Shown piece by piece: positions 1 through 5,601 of a stretch of DNA of 8,426 nucleotides. Within the stretch, counting starts at the first letter, position 1. Each line of letters starts with the position of its first letter. The translations under genes and the position numbers were made by a program. The notes beneath the pieces are model-generated. The model was given only the letters and a program-made list of their open reading frames with translations. It was not told where the DNA came from and made no database searches. This DNA is from an uncultured Clostridium sp. Lineage in GTDB: Bacteria > Bacillota > Clostridia > Clostridiales > Clostridiaceae. The stretch lies in NCBI GenBank assembly GCA_946575275.1, contig CAMNZV010000061.1, forward strand, positions 1-8,426. Direction: 5' to 3'.

Positions 1-506
1 GTACTATAGAATATCATATGCATTTAAATAGTAATATTCCAAGAATACAGAGGTTAACAAAAAATATATATAAATATTTGATGCCTTATGAAAATAATGT
101 AAAAACATTTATTATAAATCAAAGTAAAACATTGCAGGATTCTATAAATATTTCCTTAGCCATATTTGATGACAAGGAATTTAAAGCAATAAGTGGCAGT
201 AATGAAATAGAAAATTATTGCACTGTACCATTACAAGATAAGGCAGTATTTAAAAGTAGCAAGGTTAATAGATTAGGGAAACTTGGTATAGGCTATGATA
301 GAGTTAAGGATAGTGAAAAAAAGATATTTGAAGAAATACATAGACAAATAGAAGAGAAATTGTTAAAAAATCAAGGTGAACTTATTTTATATAGTAAATG
401 GGAACCTTGCTTAAGCTGTTATTATGTTATTAGTCAATTTTGCGATAAACATCCCAATATAAAAGTTAGTGTAAAATATATTAGAAAATACGGTGAAATA
501 AACTAA
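1..506 (+). CDS. Deaminase-fold protein, toxin-deaminase-like, 5' end missing
   Basis: The reading frame is open to the left edge (first full codon at 3), and the first ATG at 18 has no ribosome binding site, so this is probably the C-terminal part of a longer protein. Numbering from that ATG, the last 75 residues look like the catalytic core of the nucleotide/nucleic-acid deaminase superfamily. A D98-S99-E100 triplet starts an amphipathic helix, and 31 residues later P130-C131-x-x-C134 follows a hydrophobic strand and leads into a second helix. In this superfamily the PCxxC cysteines hold zinc and the glutamate moves the proton; the usual metal ligand is His or Cys in an HAE/CAE motif, here replaced by Asp. 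From memory, an Asp at this place occurs in the BURPS668_1122-type toxin-deaminase group, often the C-terminal module of secreted or polymorphic toxins. The substrate is unknown. No candidate immunity gene is obvious downstream. Confidence 0.62.
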   Translation, partial: TIEYHMHLNSNIPRIQRLTKNIYKYLMPYENNVKTFIINQSKTLQDSINISLAIFDDKEFKAISGSNEIENYCTVPLQDKAVFKSSKVNRLGKLGIGYDRVKDSEKKIFEEIHRQIEEKLLKNQGELILYSKWEPCLSCYYVISQFCDKHPNIKVSVKYIRKYGEIN

Positions 507-522
507 GAATATAGTATATAAT
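493..522 (+). promoter_or_regulatory. Possible weak promoter for the flavin reductase gene
   Basis: A perfect TATAAT lies at 517-522 in the short gap after the deaminase stop. The best -35 candidate is GTGAAA at 493-498 with an 18-bp spacer, matching TTGACA at four of six positions. It would give the flavin reductase its own transcript. The region is very AT-rich, so a chance match is possible. Confidence 0.3.
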
Positions 523-551
523 TAAGAAAATAAAATATATGAGGTGATACT

Positions 552-1046
552 ATGAAAGAAATTAAACACGAATTATTAGAAGAAAATCCTTTTAAAATTA
601 TAGGAGAAGATTGGTTACTACTTACAGCTAAAAAGGATGGAAAAGTTAATACAATGACAGCATCATGGGGTGGACTTGGAATTATGTGGGGCAAGAAGGT
701 AGCTTATATTTTCATAAGACCTCAAAGATATACTAAGGAGTTTGTAGATTTTGCAGATAAACTTTCTGTTTCTGTGTTGCCAAGTAAATTTAAAAAAGAA
801 TTAAGTTATTTAGGGACAGTTTCTGGAAGAGATGAAGATAAGATATCTAAGGCTAATTTAACATTAAAGGATTATGAGGATGTACCAACCTTTGAAGAAG
901 CGAGGTTAACGCTTATATGCAAAAAACTGTATGCTCAGGAATTAAAGGAAGATTGCTTCATTGAAAAAGAAAACATTGAAAAATGGTATCCCAATAAGGA
1001 TTATCATACAATGTATGTAGTTGAAATAGAAAAAATATTAGAATAA
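552..1046 (+). CDS. Flavin reductase-like FMN-binding protein
   Basis: This is a 164-residue protein of the flavin reductase-like, FMN-binding split-barrel family. Family hallmarks are visible in order: N33-x-M-T-x-S-W39 followed by a Gly-rich strand (FMN phosphate and isoalloxazine contact region), the segment around R56-P-Q-R59-Y-T61 with an acidic continuation, and S91-G-R-D-x-D-K97, which resembles the conserved SGRDxDKF-type motif. Members bind FMN and often reduce flavin with NAD(P)H or act as small electron carriers; in anaerobes many are of unknown physiological role. The protein is cytosolic, with no signal peptide or membrane segment. The start is set by GAGGTGA at 541-547, four bases before the ATG. 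It sits between an unrelated deaminase gene and a terminator, so it is probably transcribed alone or with its upstream neighbour and is not part of the sugar operon. Confidence 0.85.
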   Translation: MKEIKHELLEENPFKIIGEDWLLLTAKKDGKVNTMTASWGGLGIMWGKKVAYIFIRPQRYTKEFVDFADKLSVSVLPSKFKKELSYLGTVSGRDEDKISKANLTLKDYEDVPTFEEARLTLICKKLYAQELKEDCFIEKENIEKWYPNKDYHTMYVVEIEKILE

Positions 1047-1052
1047 TTATTT

Positions 1053-1084
1053 AATCCTCCATCTTAAAAAAGATGGAGGATTTT
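1053..1084 (+). terminator. Rho-independent terminator after the flavin reductase gene
   Basis: A perfect 13-bp stem (1053-1065 AATCCTCCATCTT, 1070-1082 AAGATGGAGGATT) with an AAAA loop lies 6 bases after the stop codon and ends in a short run of four T. Because the arms begin and end in A/T runs it could also work on the opposite strand, but no gene points at it from the right. It separates the first two genes from the PTS operon. Confidence 0.8.
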
Positions 1085-1101
1085 AATATATTAAAATTAA
1101 A

Positions 1102-1136
1102 TTCAACTTTTGTATAATTAAATAACAAAAATTGAA
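1102..1136. promoter_or_regulatory. Inverted repeat, candidate activator operator
   Basis: The arms TTCAACTTTTGT (1102-1113) and ACAAAAATTGAA (1125-1136) are inverted repeats matching at 11 of 12 positions, separated by 11 bp. The centre is about 63 bp upstream of the likely transcription start of the next promoter and the right arm ends 11 bp before its -35 box. This is a typical place for an activator dimer, and the gene immediately downstream encodes a PRD-type DNA-binding regulator, the natural candidate to bind here. That assignment is inference. Confidence 0.5.
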
Positions 1137-1147
1137 CATAAATTACA

Positions 1148-1176
1148 TTGAAAACGTTGTAATGTCGAAATATAAT
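1148..1176 (+). promoter_or_regulatory. Sigma-A promoter of the PTS operon
   Basis: The -35 box is TTGAAA (1148-1153, five of six consensus bases), the spacer is exactly 17 bp, and the -10 box is a perfect TATAAT (1171-1176). Transcription would start near 1183, giving a leader of about 70 bases before the regulator gene. This is the best promoter-like sequence in the window and the only convincing one for the genes that follow. Confidence 0.75.
1149..1162. promoter_or_regulatory. cre-like site (CcpA catabolite control)
   Basis: TGAAAACGTTGTAA matches the catabolite-responsive element consensus TGAAARCGYTTTCA at 12 of 14 positions, including the central CG. It overlaps the -35 box and the spacer of the promoter, so CcpA bound here would block RNA polymerase. 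Carbon catabolite repression by preferred sugars is what is expected for a PTS operon of a low-GC Gram-positive. Confidence 0.65.
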
Positions 1177-1253
1177 AAAAACAAGGAAGGAAAATATAAA
1201 ATCCAAATACAACATTACAACTAATCTTTAATAAGAAAGCTGGGATATTATAT

Positions 1254-3338
1254 ATGGATAAAGACATTGTTTCAATTCTACAGGTTATTTTAAATAATAC
1301 ATTGATAACTATAGAGGGATTACAAGAAGAAACTAACTCCACAAAAAGACAGGTTACATATAGAATAGATAAAATTAATGAAATACTAAAGGCTGAAAAG
1401 TTGCCAAGGATAACATTGGGTAACAATAAAAATATAATTGTTGAGGAAAAAACAAGAGATGCACTAAAAAGAATCTTAAAAAAGGATTACTCAAAAAACA
1501 CATACAGCTTTAGCAAAACAGAAAGATATTTATACATGTATTTAATGCTTTTTATTAATATGGAGGATATTTCAATTAACCATTTTATAGATTCATTAAA
1601 AGTAAGCAGATCAACTGTAAATTTAGATTTTAAAAGCATTTTACCTTATCTTAAAAAAAGAGGTATCCAAGTTAAAAATAATCGTACAAAAGGTTATTAT
1701 TTAGTTGGCTCAGAAATTGAAATCAGGAGAATACTTATAAAAAATATTATAGAAAATTTATCAAATGAAGAAGGCACAAAAGTACTTGATATTTTTATAG
1801 ATGAGTATAAATTGAACAGTTATGGTAAAACTAAAGACGTTATATCAAAGCTTGCATTGAAAAATGAGATTACCTTTATAGAAGACAGATTAGTTGAATT
1901 TTGTTATATATTTATTTTCCTAAAGTATAGAATAGATTCAATTAATAGGGTTACTTCAGAAAATTTAGATCTTCCAAGTATTTCAGCTATTACTTTTACC
2001 AAAGAATATAAATTTGCTGAAGAATTATTAGGATTATACACCATACAAGATACAATAAAATCACAGGATTTAATGTATATAAGTGCTTGGATTTTAGGAA
2101 TGTCTGTAGGAAATCTTGATGAAGATACAAGTGATAGATTAGTAATTTCTGATATAGTTAACAAGATTATGATTAAGTTTGAACATTTAAGTGGAGTTCA
2201 TTATATTGAGCAACAAAAAATATTTAAACAACTATACTCTCATTTTAGACCAACTTATTATAGACTTTTATTTAAATTACCAATTTACAACCCACTTTGT
2301 GAAAAAATAAAAGAAGAGTATGGATTAGTATACAAATTTGTAAGCAATGCAATGAAAGATTTTAATTATTTATTTGGAGAAGAAATTCAAGAAGAGGAAA
2401 TAGCATATTTAACAATACATTTTGCAACTATATTTTCAGAAGGAAAGAAAGCTAATGTTATTAATAAAAAGACAGCATTAATAATCTGTTCTAATGGAGT
2501 TGGAAGTTCTGCTATATTGTATTCAGAATTAAAAAATTTATTTCCTGATTTTAATTTCTTGCCACCTATAGAATCAACAAAAGTAAATGATTTTATTGGA
2601 AAAGTAGACATTATTTTCACAACTAATTACAAAATGGATGAAATAGATATAAAAGTTCCAGTAATTAAAGCTAGTCCTGTTATGACTCAAAGGGAAAAAT
2701 ATAAAATTACACGTGAGGTTTATAGCCAATTTGGGGATGTCTTTTTTAAACAACCTAAAGTAGATGAAGTTATGGATATTATAAAAAAATATACCAAAAT
2801 AACATCAGAAAGTTTACTTATAAATGAACTGTCAACCTATTTTACACAAATAGAAAATTTTACACCAAAAGGAGAGGAAGTACTTATGTTAAGTGATTTG
2901 ACCAATGAAAAACTAGTAAAACTAAATATTTCAGCAGATAATTGGGAAGATGCCATAAGGCAATCGGCATCAGTTTTGGTTGAAAATAATAAAGCTTCAG
3001 AAGAATACATTGATGCCATGATTGAATCTACAAAGGAATCTGGACCATATATTGTAATTACAAAACATGTGGCACTGCCCCATGCAAGACCAGAAGCTGG
3101 AGCAAAAGAAATAGCAATAGGAATTGCCACTTTAAAAAATCCAGTAGAGTTTGGACATAAGGATAATGATCCAGTTAAATATGTATTCTGCTTAAGTGCA
3201 GTTGATAATAATAGTCACATTTATGCCATGTCAGAACTTGCAGAACTATTAGAAATGGATGAATTTTACAAAATATTAGATAATGCTAAAGATGCCAAAG
3301 AAATAATTAATTTTATAAAAGAAAATGAAAATAAATAG
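1254..3338 (+). CDS. PRD-containing transcriptional regulator with EIIB and EIIA domains (BglG/LicR/MtlR type)
   Basis: This 694-residue, full-length regulator of a PTS operon has an N-terminal HTH (about 5-50), a second HTH-like domain (about 90-150, with S118-R-S-T-V), PRD1 (about 165-290), PRD2 (about 300-400, with H330 before R-P-x-x-x-R and H389 in LTIHF), a EIIB-like domain (about 405-500, C412 in ICSNGVGSS) and an EIIA domain of the fructose/mannitol type (about 545-694, H610 in VALPHA and H655 in the later conserved helix). DNA-binding HTH domains replace the RNA-binding domain of true BglG antiterminators, so it should be a promoter activator whose activity is set by HPr and EIIB phosphorylation. 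There is no histidine at all between residues 111 and 310, so PRD1 cannot be controlled by His phosphorylation. The start fits the HTH, but its ribosome binding site is weak (around AAGAAAG/CTGGGA), unlike the strong sites of the following genes. EIIB starts 12 bases after it. Confidence 0.9.
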   Translation: MDKDIVSILQVILNNTLITIEGLQEETNSTKRQVTYRIDKINEILKAEKLPRITLGNNKNIIVEEKTRDALKRILKKDYSKNTYSFSKTERYLYMYLMLFINMEDISINHFIDSLKVSRSTVNLDFKSILPYLKKRGIQVKNNRTKGYYLVGSEIEIRRILIKNIIENLSNEEGTKVLDIFIDEYKLNSYGKTKDVISKLALKNEITFIEDRLVEFCYIFIFLKYRIDSINRVTSENLDLPSISAITFTKEYKFAEELLGLYTIQDTIKSQDLMYISAWILGMSVGNLDEDTSDRLVISDIVNKIMIKFEHLSGVHYIEQQKIFKQLYSHFRPTYYRLLFKLPIYNPLCEKIKEEYGLVYKFVSNAMKDFNYLFGEEIQEEEIAYLTIHFATIFSEGKKANVINKKTALIICSNGVGSSAILYSELKNLFPDFNFLPPIESTKVNDFIGKVDIIFTTNYKMDEIDIKVPVIKASPVMTQREKYKITREVYSQFGDVFFKQPKVDEVMDIIKKYTKITSESLLINELSTYFTQIENFTPKGEEVLMLSDLTNEKLVKLNISADNWEDAIRQSASVLVENNKASEEYIDAMIESTKESGPYIVITKHVALPHARPEAGAKEIAIGIATLKNPVEFGHKDNDPVKYVFCLSAVDNNSHIYAMSELAELLEMDEFYKILDNAKDAKEIINFIKENENK

Positions 3339-3350
3339 GAGGGATCAATT

Positions 3351-3638
3351 ATGTATAAAATTTTAGTAGCATGTAGAGCTGGGGTTGGCTCAAGTTTAAT
3401 GTTAAAAATCAAAACCCAACAAGTAATAAAGGAGAACAATTTTCCAATAGAGGTTGAACATGGTTCATTAGATTCCTTAAATGGTTTTAATGGAGATGCA
3501 GTAGAAACATTAATTGATGTTGCAGAAGAATTAAAGCAAAAAAAATTAAATTTTGATGTTATTGGAATAAAAAATGTTATTGATCGTAATGAAATTAAAA
3601 CTGCATTAGAAGAATTTATTAAATCAAAAGAAAAATAA
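3351..3638 (+). CDS. PTS EIIB component, ascorbate/lactose-type
   Basis: This is a 95-residue stand-alone EIIB protein. The phosphorylated cysteine is C8 in the loop V6-A-C-R-A-G-V-G-S-S15 directly after the first strand, the layout of UlaB/SgaB-type and related small EIIB proteins. It takes the phosphate from an EIIA domain and passes it to the sugar during transport by the adjacent EIIC. It is cytosolic. The start follows AGGAGGG at 3338-3344, a very strong ribosome binding site that overlaps the end of the regulator stop codon. The EIIC gene begins 26 bases downstream, so the two are surely co-translated partners. No EIIA gene lies alongside, leaving the C-terminal EIIA domain of the regulator, or an EIIA encoded elsewhere, as phosphate donor. 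Confidence 0.9.
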   Translation: MYKILVACRAGVGSSLMLKIKTQQVIKENNFPIEVEHGSLDSLNGFNGDAVETLIDVAEELKQKKLNFDVIGIKNVIDRNEIKTALEEFIKSKEK

Positions 3639-3664
3639 AATTGATATTATAAGGAGAGATTAAA

Positions 3665-4936
3665 ATGGATTTTATTATAAGTTTATTAAGTACACCAGCT
3701 GTTTTATTAGGTGTGGTTGCATGTGTTGGGTTAATACTACAAAAAAAATCAGCTACTGAAGTATTTACTGGAGCCGCTAAGACACTTATAGGATTTTTGA
3801 TATTTGGAATTGGTGCCTCTGCAATGACAGGATCACTACAAAATTTTAACAAACTATTTCAATATGGATTTGGAATTACAGGAGTTATAGCTTCACCTGA
3901 AGCTGCTACAGCACTTGCACAAAGTACATATGGATTTGCAGTTTCATGTACATTAATCTTAGGATTTGTTTTAAATTTAGTTTTTGCACGTATTACAAGA
4001 TTTAAGAACATATTCTTTACAACAGGACATAGCTTATTCTTTTCTTGTGTATTAGTTTTAATAATGAAAGCACATGGTTACAATGATATAACTACAATTT
4101 TAGTTGCTGGTACAATACTTGGATTTATGTCTGCTGCCTTACCTGAATTCTGTCAACCATTTGTACGTAATTTAACAGGTGGTGATGAACAAGCGGTTGG
4201 ACATTTCAATATGATAGGTTATGGATTATCTGGTTATCTTGGTCGTATATTTTCAAAACACAAAGATAAAACTACAGAATCAATTCAATTCCCAAAAGCA
4301 TTATCAATATTTAAAGATTTCTTAATGGGATTATCAATAGTAATGTTAATTTTATACTATGTTGCAACAATAAAAGCAGGTAGTGAATTTACTCAAACAC
4401 TTTCAGGTACACAACATTGGTTAGTATTCCCTTTAGTGCAAGCGTTTACTTTTGCAGCTGGTATGTCAGTATTAATGACAGGTGTTCGTATGTTCTTAGC
4501 TGAAATAACAGCAGCCTTCGTTATAATATCAGAAAAATATATTCCAGGATCACGTCCAGCATTAGATGTACCAACAGTATTCCCATATGCACCAAATGCA
4601 GTTATTCTAGGATTCATTTGTTCATATGCTGCTGGATTATTAGCAATAGTTGTAATGGTAGCATTTCCAAATATATTCCCAGTAGTAATTATACCAGCAG
4701 CACATATTTGTTTCTTCTCAGGTGGTACAGCTGCTGTAATGGGTAATTCATCTGGAGGATGGAGAGGTGCAGTTCTTGGATCCTTCGTAGCTGGATTATT
4801 ACTAGCATTCCTTCCAACAATATTGTATCCGGTTTATGGAACATTAGGTATAGAAGGAGCTACATTCCCTAACATAGATTACAACGTAGTTGGAAATATA
4901 CTAAATGCAATTTTAAACTTTATAAGTCCTATTTAA
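3665..4936 (+). CDS. PTS EIIC component, UlaA/SgaT (ascorbate) family
   Basis: This 423-residue integral membrane protein has about ten hydrophobic segments, starting from the N-terminus (I4-I24) and ending in a hydrophobic helix near the C-terminus. The signature segments match the ascorbate-type EIIC family: G179-H180-F-x-x-x-G185-Y, and the stretch A299-L-D301-x-P-x-V-x-P-Y-A-P-N-A-V, which includes polar residues expected to line the substrate site; F351-S-G-G-T is another conserved glycine-rich turn. It carries the sugar across the membrane while EIIB phosphorylates it. It is somewhat shorter than E. coli UlaA (about 465 residues), mainly in loops. Family membership does not prove ascorbate: the UlaD, UlaE and UlaF enzymes needed for ascorbate breakdown are absent and the downstream genes differ, so another sugar or sugar acid is likely. 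AAGGAG at 3651-3656 sets the start. Confidence 0.88.
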   Translation: MDFIISLLSTPAVLLGVVACVGLILQKKSATEVFTGAAKTLIGFLIFGIGASAMTGSLQNFNKLFQYGFGITGVIASPEAATALAQSTYGFAVSCTLILGFVLNLVFARITRFKNIFFTTGHSLFFSCVLVLIMKAHGYNDITTILVAGTILGFMSAALPEFCQPFVRNLTGGDEQAVGHFNMIGYGLSGYLGRIFSKHKDKTTESIQFPKALSIFKDFLMGLSIVMLILYYVATIKAGSEFTQTLSGTQHWLVFPLVQAFTFAAGMSVLMTGVRMFLAEITAAFVIISEKYIPGSRPALDVPTVFPYAPNAVILGFICSYAAGLLAIVVMVAFPNIFPVVIIPAAHICFFSGGTAAVMGNSSGGWRGAVLGSFVAGLLLAFLPTILYPVYGTLGIEGATFPNIDYNVVGNILNAILNFISPI

Positions 4937-4945
4937 GGTTACTAT

Positions 4946-4975
4946 TATGGGCTGTACCATTTGTTACAGCCCATA
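4946..4975 (+). other. Intercistronic RNA hairpin between transporter and catabolic genes
   Basis: The arms TATGGGCTGTA (4946-4956) and TACAGCCCATA (4965-4975) pair perfectly over 11 bp around an 8-base loop; one G-U and one A-U pair can be added outside. It starts 10 bases after the EIIC stop codon and ends 4 bases before the AAGGAGG region of the next gene. No T run follows, so it is not a standard terminator. It is more likely a barrier to 3' exonucleases or a processing site that lets transporter and enzyme mRNA segments have different stability. Confidence 0.6.
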
Positions 4976-4994
4976 GTTATGAAGGAGGAAAATT

Positions 4995-5597
4995 ATGGAA
5001 GAGAAAACTATCCCAAGTTTCTTAAATATATTGTCAAATGAAATAACAACATTTATATCTACAATTGATGAAAATGCTATTAATAAAGCTAGAGACCTTA
5101 TTTTAGAGTCTGAAAAAAATCATGGTCGTGTCCATGTTACTGGAATTGGAAAACCAAGTTATGTAGCAGGTTATATTTCCTCATTATTATCATCAACTGG
5201 AACACCAACTTATACATTACACGGTACAGAGGCAGTACATGGATCAAGTGGACAATTGTTACCAGGTGATATAGTTATAGCTATATCAAATAGTGGTGAA
5301 ACTCAAGAATTAAAAGCAACAATTGAAACCTGTAAAGCTAATAAGGCTAAAATTATAGGGGTAAGTGGAAATGCTAATTCTTGGCTAAACAATGAATCTG
5401 ATGTATTTCTATTTGCAGGAGTTAAAGAAGAGGGAGATTGTCTTAATAAACCACCAAGAGCTTCAATTATAGCAGAAACTATAGCATTGCAATCATTAAG
5501 TGTTGCTCTCCAATATGCAAAAGGTCTTGATGTACAGGAGTATTTAAAATGGCATCCAGGAGGAAGCCTTGGAAAATCAATTAGGGAAGGGAACTGA
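4995..5597 (+). CDS. SIS-domain sugar-phosphate isomerase (KdsD/GutQ-like, without CBS domains)
   Basis: This 200-residue single SIS domain protein most resembles the isomerase half of arabinose-5-phosphate isomerases (KdsD/KpsF/GutQ). It shows G50-I-G-K53 (phosphosugar loop and candidate catalytic Lys), S98-N-S-G-E102-T (SIS phosphate-binding loop with a candidate catalytic Glu), and W186-H187-P-G-G-S-L-G-K at the C-terminus, the hallmark His motif of that family. KdsD proteins usually run to about 320 residues because two CBS domains follow; here the protein stops right after the HPGGSLGK motif. The segment between (G147-D-C-L-N-K-P-P-R-A-S) differs from the LAPT-type loop of KdsD, so the sugar may not be arabinose 5-phosphate. 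Expected reaction: aldose-ketose isomerisation of the phosphorylated sugar delivered by the PTS. AAGGAGG at about 4982-4988 sets the start; the stop lies 4 bases before the next ATG. Confidence 0.83.
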   Translation: MEEKTIPSFLNILSNEITTFISTIDENAINKARDLILESEKNHGRVHVTGIGKPSYVAGYISSLLSSTGTPTYTLHGTEAVHGSSGQLLPGDIVIAISNSGETQELKATIETCKANKAKIIGVSGNANSWLNNESDVFLFAGVKEEGDCLNKPPRASIIAETIALQSLSVALQYAKGLDVQEYLKWHPGGSLGKSIREGN

Positions 5598-5601
5598 TTT
5601 T

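Noticed and set aside
18..20. ATG as the true start of the deaminase gene
   Set aside because: No ribosome binding site precedes it and the frame is open to the window edge, so the gene more likely begins upstream.
1113..1118. Second TATAAT upstream of the operon as a promoter
   Set aside because: Its best -35 (TTAAAA at 1091-1096) has a 16-bp spacer and is poor, and the box lies within the inverted repeat; the promoter at 1148-1176 is much better. Minor use cannot be excluded.
1118..1426. Minus-strand open frames such as 1118-1426, 1904-2164, 2837-3130 and 6934-7149
   Set aside because: They lie opposite or across well-supported genes, lack ribosome binding sites and give low-complexity translations without recognisable domains.
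1254..3338. Regulator as an RNA-binding antiterminator of the BglG/SacY type
   Set aside because: The N-terminus has HTH-type DNA-binding domains and not the small CAT RNA-binding domain, and the leader lacks a terminator for an antiterminator to act on.
3351..4936. L-ascorbate as the transported substrate
   Set aside because: Only the transporter family points to ascorbate; no UlaD, UlaE, UlaF or UlaG homologue is present, and the neighbouring enzymes do not fit that pathway.
4946..4975. Hairpin after EIIC as a rho-independent terminator
   Set aside because: No run of T follows the stem and a strong ribosome binding site comes directly after it; read-through is needed for the downstream genes, which have no clear promoter of their own.
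5569..5571. TTG as start of the DapA-like gene
   Set aside because: It lies within the isomerase coding end and adds 11 residues outside the family; ATG 5602 has a purine-rich ribosome binding site and fits the normal N-terminus.
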